A DNA stretch of 64,000 nt from an uncultured Bacillota bacterium (GCA_949290865.1 CASETM010000023.1:1-64000); one strand, 5' to 3'; numbered from the stretch's first letter, positions 16,512 to 25,521 are shown. Made by a program: numbers and translations. Notes: generated by a model not told the origin, from the letters alone.

Positions 16512-18233
16512 TCATTTTTCACAACGGCGTTTTTTATTGATCAGCATTATGCCTGATCCCGCGACAAACAGTACAGTGATCCACGTTAGGATACTGTTTT
16601 CATCACCTGTCTGGACAGCTGTTATCGTTTCATTGTTTCCAGCTGGTTCCTGCTGAGCAGTATCACCGGCAGTCTGTCCTGCGGCAACTGTAAAATTCGT
16701 TGTGGCAGTTCCGCTTGCAGAAACAATGGAAAGAGTATGACTGCCAACTGACAGGGTTTCCAGATAATCAGCATTCAATGTCACGATCGTGCTGCCTTCC
16801 TTCACTGTGTAGCTGGAAGCGTTAATGTCTTTTCCGTCTACCTGTACCTTGATAAAATCAGCGAATTCTGCACTGGATGTAAAGGAAAGTCCTTCCTTGC
16901 TTCCACGCTGCCATGTTCCGTTGGCTCCGGCGGTGATGATCACCTTAAAATCAGGATCATTCGCTCCACAGACAGTGCATTTGCCGTTTTCATAGCTGTG
17001 TCCAGTAGCCTTGATTATGATTTCTTCAAAGGTGGTAGAAGTTGAACCATTTTCATCACTGAAGTATTTATCGCAGTTTTCACAAGTCCAGTATGCTATG
17101 TTGCCCTCCTGGGTGCAGGTTGGAGCTTTCGCCTCTGTTTTGATCAGCGTATGGTTTAACAAAATGCTTTCTGGTATCACTTCGTTAATGACATATCTGT
17201 CGCCCATATCATCGTGCTCTATAACTCGAGACTCTGTAATAACATCTCCTTTTTTATCCTTTAAATCAACGATCTCTACATGGGTTTTTCCGTCTGTAGA
17301 TTCATCAGCGCTTTTCAGCACATCGTAGTACCATACATCTATTGGCTGATCTGTATCCAAAAACAAATCTTCTCCTAAACTTGCATTTATAGGGAAATAA
17401 GCGTTCTTTAAGCTGGTGCAATTGGAAAATGCCAAACCCCCGATGAAAGTGACGCTGTTTGGGATTTCTATACTTTCCAAGCTGGTGCACTTACCAAATG
17501 TCCCATCCTCGATGGAAGTGACGCTGTCCGGAATTTCTATACTTGTTAAGCTGGTGCAATAAATAAACGCCCCAACCCCGATAGAAGTAACACTGTTCGG
17601 AATTTCTATACTTGTTAAGCTGGTGCAATTGTAAAATGTATACGACTCAATGGAAGTGACACTGTTTGGAATTTCTATATTTTCTAAGCTGGTACAACCA
17701 TCAAATGCGTTAAACCTAATAGAAGTGACGCTGTCCGGGATTACTATACTTTCCAAGCTGGTGCAATCGGAAAATGTATACCCCTCGATGGAGGTGACCC
17801 CATCCGGAATTTCTATACTTGTTAAGCCAGTACAATAACCAAATGCCGCATACCCGATAGAAGTGACACTGTCCGGGATTTCTATACTTGTTAAGCTGGT
17901 GCAATAATTAAACGCCCTAACCCCGATAGAAGTAACACTGTCCGGAATTTCTATACTTGTTAAGCCAGTGCAATTGTAAAATGCATAATCCCCGATAGAA
18001 GTGACATTATATTTTTCTCCGCCGACTTCTATGGCTGACGGAATGACAACATCACCAGAAAGAGATTCTTTATAGCCGACTACGGTCGTTGTTTTAGCCG
18101 TTGTATCATATTCATAGCTTATATTTTCTGATATCACAGTTTCTGTAGCTGCGAATGCTGGTGCTGCAGTGCTGAAAACCAGCAGCACCGCCAGCACAAC
18201 ACTAAAGATCGTTTTACTAAACTTCTGTTTCAT
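16512..18233 (-). CDS. BspA-type leucine-rich-repeat surface protein
   Basis: A 573-aa secreted protein. It has a signal peptide (residues 1-29, ending PAFAA), nine consecutive 23-residue repeats of the form SIEIPDSVTSIGxxAFxxCTSLT (BspA/TpLRR type, about residues 75-285), and a cysteine-rich spacer with CENCDKYF and CTVCGAND. A beta-sandwich-like module near-identical to that in the next gene follows. The end, AVQTGDENS plus a hydrophobic segment and KKRR tail, is a sortase-like anchor that departs from LPXTG. Such proteins bind host or bacterial surfaces. It overlaps the upstream broken gene by 4 bases (ATGA) and has AGGTGAGAAA as ribosome binding site, so its translation may depend on the upstream frame. 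Confidence 0.85.
   Translation of the reverse strand: MKQKFSKTIFSVVLAVLLVFSTAAPAFAATETVISENISYEYDTTAKTTTVVGYKESLSGDVVIPSAIEVGGEKYNVTSIGDYAFYNCTGLTSIEIPDSVTSIGVRAFNYCTSLTSIEIPDSVTSIGYAAFGYCTGLTSIEIPDGVTSIEGYTFSDCTSLESIVIPDSVTSIRFNAFDGCTSLENIEIPNSVTSIESYTFYNCTSLTSIEIPNSVTSIGVGAFIYCTSLTSIEIPDSVTSIEDGTFGKCTSLESIEIPNSVTFIGGLAFSNCTSLKNAYFPINASLGEDLFLDTDQPIDVWYYDVLKSADESTDGKTHVEIVDLKDKKGDVITESRVIEHDDMGDRYVINEVIPESILLNHTLIKTEAKAPTCTQEGNIAYWTCENCDKYFSDENGSTSTTFEEIIIKATGHSYENGKCTVCGANDPDFKVIITAGANGTWQRGSKEGLSFTSSAEFADFIKVQVDGKDINASSYTVKEGSTIVTLNADYLETLSVGSHTLSIVSASGTATTNFTVAAGQTAGDTAQQEPAGNNETITAVQTGDENSILTWITVLFVAGSGIMLINKKRRCEK
16703..16853 (-). repeat. 151-bp direct repeat, copy 1 (pair at 18442-18592)
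   Basis: This stretch and 18442-18592 differ at only about two positions by eye, although the surrounding protein-coding sequences differ much more. Both encode the module ending in VGSHTLSIVSASGTA. Recent gene conversion or duplication between the adjacent surface genes is the simplest explanation. Confidence 0.9.
17395..18010 (-). repeat. 69-bp tandem repeats coding for leucine-rich repeats
   Basis: About nine imperfect 69-base units lie inside the BspA-like gene, each with the core TCTATACTTGTTAAGC or a close variant on the plus strand. The near-identity of neighbouring units allows slippage or recombination that changes repeat number. Confidence 0.85.
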
Positions 18234-19877
18234 TTTCTCACCTGTTTCCTGTTTTTGTATGTTGCTGTACTAAGCATGCCTCCAGATACGAACAGTAGTG
18301 CCACCCACAACATCATGTTGCCACTGTCGCTAGTCTGTGGGCTGGTTGTAACTCCATTATTTTTGTCCTGGTCTTGTGGCGTGGTAACGCCGCTGGCCTG
18401 ATTGTCTTCTGTCTGTATCGCCGTGATCGTAAACTCCGTCTTGGCAGTTCCGCTTGCAGAAACAATGGAAAGAGTATGACTGCCAACTGACAGGGTTTCC
18501 AGATAAGCAGCATTCAATGTTACGATCGTGCTGCCTTCCTTCACTGTGTAGCTGGAAGCGTTAATGTCTTTTCCGTCTACCTGTACCTTGATGAAATCGG
18601 CAAAGGCTGCGTTGGAGGTAAAGGACAGGCCGTCCGTGCCGCCCTTCTGCCAGCTGCCGTTGGCTCCAGCGATAATAACCGGCGCCTGTACCGGCTCCTG
18701 CGCTTCTTTGTATTCAATCGTTATATTCAACGAAGCCGTCGTACCGAATTCCATGGCCAGCGTCACCGGGAAGCTTACTGTTGTATCCGTATAGCTGCTG
18801 GCCGCAGCGCCGCCCTTGATGCGGGCGCTTGCGCCGTCATAACCCTGGGGCAACGGTACTGTCAGTGTTCCGCTGAGAGTATCTCCATCATAGTCCGTAA
18901 GGGGAATGGTGACGGTGTACTCCGCCTGGATGTCGTAGCCCTCGCTGAGCTGTGCGCCGATCATCGGATTATAATAGTCAATGGCAAGACCCTGGAACTC
19001 GGTGAACTCGCCCGCGATCACCGCACTGTCCGGCGTAAAGGCTGCCGTCAGGTCGGGGCGGGGCACATAGCCGCTTTCCTCATCTTCCAGCACACGCACC
19101 AGCAGATCGATGGGGTCTGACGCGGGCTCAATCTTTGTGACGGAGCAGGCGCTCATGGCGAAGATTTGGGTGACATGCATGGTGTTAAAAATATCGCAAT
19201 AATTCGCTCCCTCAATTTCTTCGGTGTTGACTGAAATACCAGTGATTGTTTCTACCCGGTTTTCCCCCCCTTCTCAGATAGCCAAGTTCCGACAGGTGCT
19301 CGTAAAAATCTTCCATCAAAAGCTGATCTTTCGACACGACTTCTTCGTCGGCATGCAAAACAGAGATATCCGTCACGGAAATAGCGGTATCGGAGTTATT
19401 ATAAGTGGAGACATTGAGCACTGTGTTGGGAGACAGGGCTGCCGCTACGAATGCCACATTTGTCCAATCCAAATCCATGCTCTCGTATTTTTCCTGATCC
19501 TGGCTGACACGGAGGAAACCGACCTCGCCGCTGCTTTCACTTTCAAATTCCGGAACCAGAGATTTGTAGGGCTCCTCCAGCCCCTCCCGGATTTTTTTCA
19601 TCAACTCATTGGAGTGGATGGCATTGGGAGAATAGACATAGTGGAGTACAAGGAATTCGTCCCCATCGTACCCACCTCTTTTTACCGTTACTGTGTTGGC
19701 ATACACCTGGCTGTCCGAGCCGCCTGCGATGGCCTCATCGGAATAGACGTTGTAGGTGTCTCTTTTGGTCGGCGGATCCGCCGCAAACACAGGCACAGAT
19801 AGCAGTGTTACTGTCATGCACAGTGTCAATAAAACAGCCGCAAGTTTTGGGACTCGTTTTCTTGTTTTTATTTTCAT
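18230..19877 (-). pseudogene. Secreted surface protein, frameshifted at a G7 tract
   Basis: Two open frames form one protein. The first (19877-19212) begins with a signal peptide (MKIKTRKRVPKLAAVLL...VFAAD) after AAAGGAGG, and runs in frame to a run of seven G (plus-strand C7 at 19264-19270). After the run the frame ends quickly at 19212. With six G instead of seven the reading continues as RGENRVETITGISVNTEEIE and joins the second frame (MHVTQIFAMS...) down to 18230. The whole would be about 550 aa, with a tail SPQTSDSGN, a membrane segment and KNRKQVRK. It contains the same module as the BspA-like neighbour. The region looks clearly richer in G+C than the rest of the window. This could be a phase-variable gene, a true pseudogene, or a sequencing error in the homopolymer. 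Confidence 0.85.
18442..18592 (-). repeat. 151-bp direct repeat, copy 2 (pair at 16703-16853)
   Basis: Second copy of the near-identical segment, inside the frameshifted surface-protein gene. Recombination between the two copies would delete about 1.7 kb and fuse the N-terminal part of the upstream protein to the C-terminal anchor of the BspA-like protein. Confidence 0.9.
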
Positions 19878-19910
19878 TTTAAATTTCCTCCTTTTGGCTA
19901 AAAAAGCCAG

Positions 19911-20213
19911 TTATTTCAGTTCATTTTCCAGTAACTGTTCCACCCAGTCTGCCAGATAATCTACCGCGCGTTGCTATCCCTGACGAGAAAGATTTTTATA
20001 GGGATCACTGATTTCCACAGTCAGGATGGTAACTGGGGGCTGTTGAGATACAGACAGCGTAAATCCACTTCTGTTGCCATAAACAGTGACTGCAGCATCG
20101 ATTCGTCCGCTTTCTGTCTTGTCATATTCGCTTTCTCCAGAATCTAGAACATCATATAACGCATACATCACCAGTCGCTTGGTATATGGCAGAATTCGCT
20201 GTACAGACGTCAT
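19911..20213 (-). pseudogene. Small unknown protein with in-frame TAG near its end
   Basis: The open frame from 20213 (ATG after GGAGGCAATACC) stops at TAG at 19974-19976 after 79 residues, but the same frame continues as QRAVDYLADWVEQLLENELK to a TAA at 19911. The continuation is a convincing amphipathic helix, so the TAG (one change from CAG) probably truncated a 100-aa protein. I do not recognise the protein; the body contains ESGRIDAAVTVYGNRSGF. It sits between the lipoprotein and the broken surface protein on the same strand. A weak hairpin GGCTAAAAAAGCC follows at 19896-19908. Confidence 0.7.
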
Positions 20214-20238
20214 GGTATTGCCTCCTTTTTGAGTTTTT

Positions 20239-20877
20239 TTACTCTATAATTTCGAACTTTTGATTAGGTTCTTCAATTGGTGTCACACTGATACTCTGCT
20301 TTTCCTCTTTCACTGCTGTAATCGCATTATATAGCTTACCATTGTACTCATATCTAACATCTAGCAGTCTGCTGCCTTCATACAGATACCTCTCGTCGCT
20401 AAACTGCTCTCCATCTATGATCCAATATGCGTATTCTTTACCATCTGAACTCCTGTAACCAAAGGAATCAAATTTGCGGTATTGAGTCACACCAATACCT
20501 AGGCCTAGTCCATCATTGCCCGTATTATCTCTTACCAGACATTCTCCAGTATCAGAGCACGCTTCTATTCCCGGAATCAGCAGTTCATTGATAAACTTCA
20601 CCAAAGTTTCTCCTGTGGGTTGCGATGAAAACTTATATATGTATACACCTTCATCATAGGTCACTTCAATACATTCCTCTGACACTAGGTTAACCATATT
20701 TATTCCCTTGGCTATGGCTGGTGGATCATTTTTTGTAGGAACAGAGAAAGATAAGTCACTTTCATTTTTCTCTTCTCCAGTGCTTTGCGAAGTCCCTTCA
20801 TCCTGATTATTACCGCAGGCGGTAAGACATAGAAGGACTGACAAAGCTAACACAATTTTCATTATTTTTTTTAACAT
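20239..20877 (-). CDS. Putative lipoprotein of unknown function
   Basis: A 212-aa protein with a lipoprotein signal peptide: MLKKIMKIVLALSVLLCLTAC, with the lipidated Cys at residue 21, followed by an acidic-polar linker. The mature part has no family that I recognise. It would be anchored on the outer face of the membrane. GGGAGGGAATATG gives a good ribosome binding site. It is first in a run of four minus-strand genes leading to the BspA-like protein, suggesting a surface-function operon; the two genes after it are damaged. Confidence 0.75.
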   Translation of the reverse strand: MLKKIMKIVLALSVLLCLTACGNNQDEGTSQSTGEEKNESDLSFSVPTKNDPPAIAKGINMVNLVSEECIEVTYDEGVYIYKFSSQPTGETLVKFINELLIPGIEACSDTGECLVRDNTGNDGLGLGIGVTQYRKFDSFGYRSSDGKEYAYWIIDGEQFSDERYLYEGSRLLDVRYEYNGKLYNAITAVKEEKQSISVTPIEEPNQKFEIIE

Positions 20878-21483
20878 TCATATTCCCTCCCTTCTCATCT
20901 TTGCATTACTGCATTTTACTCATTCTATATTGTAATAATACAAATAAATCACCCTTTTTCACAGTTCACAAATGTGACATTCTTGAAAAACAGGGGTTCA
21001 CATGTATGCCATTTTCAAAATAAGCATCCATCACTCATATATTATGAACCTCAAAAGCTATACAAATTATTGTAAGGCATGAATTCTTACCCGTAACGAT
21101 ATCAGGCCATTTAGTTTTACCTTGATTTTTCTTCATTGTAGTATCTATTCTTCCATTGTCTCTTTCAATTCCTGTATTATTTTGAATGCATGTTCATGTC
21201 TATAAAATATTTCATTTTCCTAAAAAAAAGCACCATTACACAGTTATCCAGTCAATTACCTTTTCTGGACATTGACTGTCTTCTTTTTTGCCTGCAAAAG
21301 ATATCTACCTTCTATATTCTGCTGCTAAAACCACATGATACTTACAATTCTATTTTGTATGGACTAAACTGTTTATAACAATATTTTGATTTTATTTTTA
21401 ACGTCCTCCTGTTGTTCCTGTTCTTCTTTGCAAGCCAACAGACTTACAAAGAAAAGTAGAAACCGCTTAAGTTTTCTTTATAC
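20878..21483. other. Intergenic region, 600 bp, possible gene relic
   Basis: No credible gene is seen. Near 20968-20979 there is TCACAAATGTGA, a short palindrome upstream of the lipoprotein gene that could be an operator. On the minus strand around 21140-21200 a short frame reads HEHAFKIIQELKETMEE before a stop, which looks like the worn end of a lost gene. The 62-codon plus-strand frame at 21190 has no ribosome binding site and I do not accept it. Confidence 0.4.
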
Positions 21484-21516
21484 AAAAAAACGCTTCCCTT
21501 GTGGAAAGCGTTGTTC
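21484..21516 (-). terminator. Terminator after the LuxR-type membrane regulator gene
   Basis: On the minus strand AACGCTTTCC pairs with GG(G)AAGCGTT around ACAAG and is followed by TTTTTTTG. Confidence 0.85.
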
Positions 21517-21530
21517 GATTCAGATAAATG

Positions 21531-22934
21531 TTATTTTATTGTAAAATGCATATAGCTTTGAAACAAACCCAGTCTTGTCTTTGTTTCTGTCTTTTCATAA
21601 ATAGAAGAAATATACCGTTGCAGCATCCGGCGTGAAATATACATGCTGTCAGCAATTTCCTGTACACCATCCTCGGTAGTCAATAACTTTTCCAATACTT
21701 CTGTTTCACGAGGTGTTAGAGAGCAATGCTGAGCATAAAGCTTTAATCGTTCCTGAGAAGACAGTTCCGTGTTGTCAGAAAACAGTTTTTCTGTCTGCAT
21801 GGAAGATGTAGCGGCATTGCCAAGATACGGCAGCAGTACCAGCAGAATCAAAATAGATAGCAGGCAGCTTCCAACAGCTAACGCCGTATTACCAACTGCG
21901 TCATAGATGTTTAAAGCTGGCAGAACAGTTACCGCCACTGTAAAACTGCGAACAATACGTCCCATACTCGCCCACAGTTCGGGATTACCGCTTTTAGGTG
22001 CAAAATCCAAAAACATCACTGTAAAAAAGATTACATAAAAACCACTGTACAGATACATTAGTGCGGTACCGGCAAAATAACTGACTTTATCCGAAAGAAA
22101 GAACATACATACGGAGGAAAGCAGAATAGCACATACTGTGGAAAGGGGCAGATATTTTCGATCACTGATATCTGCAATAAATCCTGCCAAAATTAGACCC
22201 AATGCATAAAACAGGCGCACACCACCATATACATCATAAGATTTTTCAGCATTAAAAGCAGTCAGCACACTGTCAATCATTCCCGCTACAAGACTCATAA
22301 GTACCACTGCAACAATCAAAGCAAATGCTGCTTTGCTGCTAATTTTACTGTCTGACGAATAGGGAAGTGGATTTTCCAAGATCCAGTCTTTTGGCGCTTT
22401 AATAATAAAATAAATCACAAATGCGACACTGAAAATAATACTGATAATAAAGATGAAAGACTGCGGCATCAAATTCTGTATAATAAACTGCAAAAAAATT
22501 GCTGTTCCCATACCACTGCCTAACATTCTCCCTGTATACAGGTTTCCTGAAAAATACATGGATGTATTGTAATATACACAACCACTAATATGACCGATGA
22601 GCAGCAAGGCTACGGCAGAGTTTATCAGAAAAAGAATCGGATGATCTGCAAACAGCAAAATTACAGCCACCCCAAGGCACAGAACACCAATAATGACCTG
22701 TGCTGTTTTTCTGGAGTTTTCTCCTTTACATAAACGGCGCAAAAGGGAAAACGAAAAAAAGCCTAATCCTGTACAGATAAGTCCAAAGGTATAAACGTGA
22801 TTGACAGCACGACTTCCGAGAATCACAGCGCAACGTTCATTGATAAATGCTTCTGTCAGCATAAAGGCATAAAAACATAATGTAAAACAGAGTCCGCAAA
22901 GGAACTCTGAAGATGTGATCTTCTGTCGTTTCAT
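21531..22934 (-). CDS. Membrane-integrated LuxR-family regulator with MFS-like sensor
   Basis: A 467-aa protein with about twelve membrane segments arranged like a major facilitator transporter (residues 10-385) fused to a C-terminal LuxR-type helix-turn-helix (about 400-465: SLTPRETEVLEKLL...EIADSMYISRRMLQRYISSIYEKT). Such fusions are thought to be membrane-bound sensors that regulate nearby genes; the ligand is unknown. Its start overlaps the stop of the upstream Xre-type gene by four bases (ATGA). It lies directly upstream of the lipoprotein/surface-protein genes, which are its likely targets; that is inference from position. Confidence 0.85.
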   Translation of the reverse strand: MKRQKITSSEFLCGLCFTLCFYAFMLTEAFINERCAVILGSRAVNHVYTFGLICTGLGFFSFSLLRRLCKGENSRKTAQVIIGVLCLGVAVILLFADHPILFLINSAVALLLIGHISGCVYYNTSMYFSGNLYTGRMLGSGMGTAIFLQFIIQNLMPQSFIFIISIIFSVAFVIYFIIKAPKDWILENPLPYSSDSKISSKAAFALIVAVVLMSLVAGMIDSVLTAFNAEKSYDVYGGVRLFYALGLILAGFIADISDRKYLPLSTVCAILLSSVCMFFLSDKVSYFAGTALMYLYSGFYVIFFTVMFLDFAPKSGNPELWASMGRIVRSFTVAVTVLPALNIYDAVGNTALAVGSCLLSILILLVLLPYLGNAATSSMQTEKLFSDNTELSSQERLKLYAQHCSLTPRETEVLEKLLTTEDGVQEIADSMYISRRMLQRYISSIYEKTETKTRLGLFQSYMHFTIK

Positions 22935-23146
22935 GATTCTTCAGCCTCCCTCCTGAGCTCCACTACATCACCAATTTCACAGTGAAGCGCCCGGCAGATT
23001 CGTTCCAGAATTTCTAGGCTCACATATTCGTCATGGCTGAGCTTTGCGATTGTCGAGGGTGACACACCTGCCATTTCAGTTAAGGCGGATTTTTTTATTT
23101 TCATATCTATCAGCTGTTTCCACAGCTTATTATATTGTACTGCCAT
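22931..23146 (-). CDS. Xre-type helix-turn-helix regulator, 71 aa
   Basis: A small DNA-binding protein of the Cro/C1 (HTH_26-like) class: KLWKQLIDMKIKKSALTEMAG, then SPSTIAKLSHDEYVSLEILERICRALHC. The start is placed at the ATG at 23146, eight bases after GAGGTGA; the longer open frame to 23185 runs into the promoter. It is co-transcribed with the membrane LuxR gene. An inverted repeat at 23209-23228, just upstream of the -35 box, is a natural candidate for its own binding site. Confidence 0.88.
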   Translation of the reverse strand: MAVQYNKLWKQLIDMKIKKSALTEMAGVSPSTIAKLSHDEYVSLEILERICRALHCEIGDVVELRREAEES

Positions 23147-23175
23147 ACAGTTCACCTCGTTTTTGTTATAAAAAA

Positions 23176-23228
23176 ATTGTAGCATGAAGTTTGTGAAACC
23201 TCAATAATTTTTACGATTTCTCGTAAAA
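23176..23228 (-). promoter_or_regulatory. Promoter and inverted-repeat operator of the xre-luxR pair
   Basis: On the minus strand TTGAGG (23204-23199) and TACAAT (23181-23176) are 17 bases apart. Immediately upstream lies TTTTACGA-TTTC-TCGTAAAA (23209-23228), a perfect 8-bp-arm inverted repeat. The spacing suits a regulator acting at the promoter. Confidence 0.75.
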
Positions 23229-23526
23229 TTCGCTCAGTTTGCATTTTTCACAATTATACTATGTTTTATTCCATCTTCATTAGTTTTTTAAATATTAAAA
23301 GATATTTATATGCTAAAAATTAAAAAACCCTGATTTCATGTTTTTTCTTGTTTAAACTTTGAAAGACAAAGCATTTATCTCCTGTTCGCTCTTTATGATA
23401 ATTAATCAGTTTTCTTCAGTTGGCAAGAAACTGTCGCCTTGCAAAACATAACTGATGTCTATTGTCATTCCCTAATATAATTGATTTCCCTGCTGCTCTA
23501 ATCATTCCGACCGATGACAAAAGTCA
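23229..23526. other. Intergenic region without recognisable gene
   Basis: About 300 A+T-rich bases between the regulator pair and the zinc-ribbon gene. I see no coding frame with a ribosome binding site and no RNA motif that I can name. Confidence 0.5.
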
Positions 23527-23560
23527 AAGGGAGAGAATTTCCTTACAAAATCTCTCCCTT
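23527..23560 (-). terminator. Terminator-like hairpin after the zinc-ribbon gene
   Basis: AAGGGAGAGA and TCTCTCCCTT pair perfectly around a 14-base loop. The following T-tract on the minus strand is interrupted (CCCTTTGACTTTTG), so termination may be partial. Confidence 0.65.
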
Positions 23561-23571
23561 ATGTAATATTT

Positions 23572-23862
23572 TTATTCATTTATTTCTTCCAGTTCATATT
23601 TCTCATAGTAAATCAGTAAAATATTCATGATAATATCAATTGCCCAGTAAAACAGAATAAAAACCGCCAAACCGACAATAAACTGATATTTTAATGTTGT
23701 TACCATATATAAAGCTGGAATAAAGGCAATAACGATTGGGATAAATCCCATACCGCTGGGAAAATGAATCTGATAGACAGTATGACACTCCGGACATTCT
23801 TGTCTGGCTTTATAGGCAAATGATGAATCCTTAAATTCATGATCACAGTATCGGCATTTCAT
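23572..23862 (-). CDS. Small zinc-ribbon membrane protein
   Basis: A 96-aa protein of unknown role. Cys3, Cys6, Cys23 and Cys26 form two CxxC knuckles of a zinc ribbon, followed by two membrane segments (about 38-55 and 62-85) and an acidic tail EKYELEEINE. This arrangement recalls small CxxC-TM proteins scattered in Firmicutes. Its ATG overlaps the last base of the manA stop region, so it is co-transcribed with the isomerase, but no functional link is known. Confidence 0.75.
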   Translation of the reverse strand: MKCRYCDHEFKDSSFAYKARQECPECHTVYQIHFPSGMGFIPIVIAFIPALYMVTTLKYQFIVGLAVFILFYWAIDIIMNILLIYYEKYELEEINE

Positions 23863-24797
23863 TATAAAGTACAGATCATCACGGTCATGTCTCCGTCATA
23901 AGTCACTTCTTTCTGATCAGAGCAGACAACAAAATGATCACCTTTCTTTATCATTTTTCCTTCCACTTTTCCTTTTCCTGCTATGACTGATACCAATTGA
24001 AATGGTTTGTCATTCATGATCGTATTTAGACCATTCATTTCATACTTGGTTAAAGTCAGATAATTTGATGAAACCATCTGCTTTTTACTTCCATGAGCAA
24101 TTTTTTCTTCCTGCTGCTGATCAACACTGTAAGGCTGGTAAGGAACAGTTGTCACATCAATTGACTGTTTGACATGCAATTCTCTTTCCTTTCCTTCTTT
24201 GTCTTTACGGTGATAATCATACACTCTGTACGTAATATCAGAAGACTGCTGAGCTTCATAAATCAGTGATCCTTTGCATATTGCATGAATCGTACCACTA
24301 GGAATATAGAAAAAATCTCCCTTATGAATGATAAAAGAATTTAACAGTTGATCATAATCATCATGTTCAATTGCTTTAATCAGTTCTTCTTTGGTTTTGG
24401 CATGATGACCCATGACCATTTTTGTATTTTCATCACAATCCAGTACATACCAGCACTCTGTTTTTCCTAAAGAATTTTCATGTTCTTTGGCGTAGTCATC
24501 ATTAGGATGAACCTGCACAGAAAGATTATTACAGGCATCGATGATCTTTACCAGCAAAGGAAACTGTTCATCCTGAATATCACCAAAAAGTTCACGATGC
24601 TGATGATATACCTGAGAAAGCGACTGTCCTTTAAACTCGCCTTCACTGATTTCACAGTCACCATTTCTGTGCGCAGAAATCGCCCAGCACTCTCCTGTCT
24701 GATCACTTGGTATTTCATAGCCATAAACATCTTTTAACTTATGTCCTCCCCATATCATTTCTTTAAATACGGGTTTGACCCATAAAATATGTCCCAT
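23862..24797 (-). CDS. manA: Mannose-6-phosphate isomerase, class I
   Basis: Converts mannose 6-phosphate to fructose 6-phosphate in the cytoplasm. The 311-aa sequence has the cupin metal site: QVHPNDDYAKEHE and, later, IPSGTIHAICKGSLIYE, with FKEMIWGGHKLKDVYGY at the front. Of two close ATG codons I chose the second (24797) because it lies seven bases after AGGAGG, while the first is almost on top of it; the open frame extends further to 24845 without support. A TATAAT box at about 24829-24834 is close upstream. Confidence 0.92.
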   Translation of the reverse strand: MGHILWVKPVFKEMIWGGHKLKDVYGYEIPSDQTGECWAISAHRNGDCEISEGEFKGQSLSQVYHQHRELFGDIQDEQFPLLVKIIDACNNLSVQVHPNDDYAKEHENSLGKTECWYVLDCDENTKMVMGHHAKTKEELIKAIEHDDYDQLLNSFIIHKGDFFYIPSGTIHAICKGSLIYEAQQSSDITYRVYDYHRKDKEGKERELHVKQSIDVTTVPYQPYSVDQQQEEKIAHGSKKQMVSSNYLTLTKYEMNGLNTIMNDKPFQLVSVIAGKGKVEGKMIKKGDHFVVCSDQKEVTYDGDMTVMICTL

Positions 24798-24882
24798 CAA
24801 CATTCCTCCTATTTCTTTGATATAACTATTATAATATTTTCTCATTCATTTTTCAGTAATTTTTCATAAAGAACTGACTAAT

Positions 24883-25521
24883 CTACAAGATATCCAGTAT
24901 TTCTAGTGGCTGATCAACAAGATAATCAGCTCCAGCTTCAAGCAGATCATCTCTTGAACGAAATCCCCACGTACAGCCAATACACTTCAGTTTTGCATTT
25001 TTCGCTGTTTCCACATCAACATGACTGTCACCCACAAAAATTGTTTCACTCTTTGATGAATCCATGAGCTGCATAGCTAGCTGTGTTAAACAAGGATGTG
25101 GTTTTTTTGGCTGATAAGCCGTATTGCCAAAAACATAGGCAAATTTTCCTGGAAACAGCGTCTTGACAATCTGCACAGCATTTATTTTAGGCTTATTGGT
25201 TACAACCGCCAGTTTATATCCCTTTTTATATAAGATATCAATCAGTTCTGTAATACCCTGATAAGGCTTTGTATGTTTAAGACAATGATCCTTATAATAA
25301 CTGTCAAAACGCTGACGATAAGCTTTGACCTCATCTTTTCGATCAGCTGGCAAAGCTCTTTCTAGCAGTTTATCAACACCATTACCTACAAACAGTTTAT
25401 ATTCTTCTAATGTATGCAAAGGCAATCCATCTTCTTCTAAAACATGATTGGTTGCTTCAGCCAGATCCTCAATCGAATCAACAAGCGTACCATCTAAATC
25501 AAAAATTAATGTATCTATCAT
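24883..25521 (-). CDS. gph: HAD-family phosphoglycolate phosphatase-like enzyme
   Basis: A 212-aa haloacid-dehalogenase phosphatase. Motif I IFDLDGTLVDS (Asp8 and Asp10), motif III VVTNKPK and motif IV FVGDSHVDVETAKNAK are intact; the small helical cap fits the phosphoglycolate phosphatase/PpaX subgroup. The start ATG at 25521 follows AGGTGGTAAGG; the frame can be extended to a GTG at 25530 without a ribosome binding site. The true substrate (phosphoglycolate, pyrophosphate or other) cannot be told from sequence. Confidence 0.85.
   Translation of the reverse strand: MIDTLIFDLDGTLVDSIEDLAEATNHVLEEDGLPLHTLEEYKLFVGNGVDKLLERALPADRKDEVKAYRQRFDSYYKDHCLKHTKPYQGITELIDILYKKGYKLAVVTNKPKINAVQIVKTLFPGKFAYVFGNTAYQPKKPHPCLTQLAMQLMDSSKSETIFVGDSHVDVETAKNAKLKCIGCTWGFRSRDDLLEAGADYLVDQPLEILDIL

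Noticed and set aside
17395-18010. Regularly spaced repeats that might suggest a CRISPR array
   Set aside because: The 69-base units are in frame and encode leucine-rich repeats; there are no unique spacers and no cas genes.
21190-21378. 62-codon plus-strand frame in the 20.9-21.5 kb gap
   Set aside because: No ribosome binding site and low-complexity AT-rich composition; it does not look like a gene.
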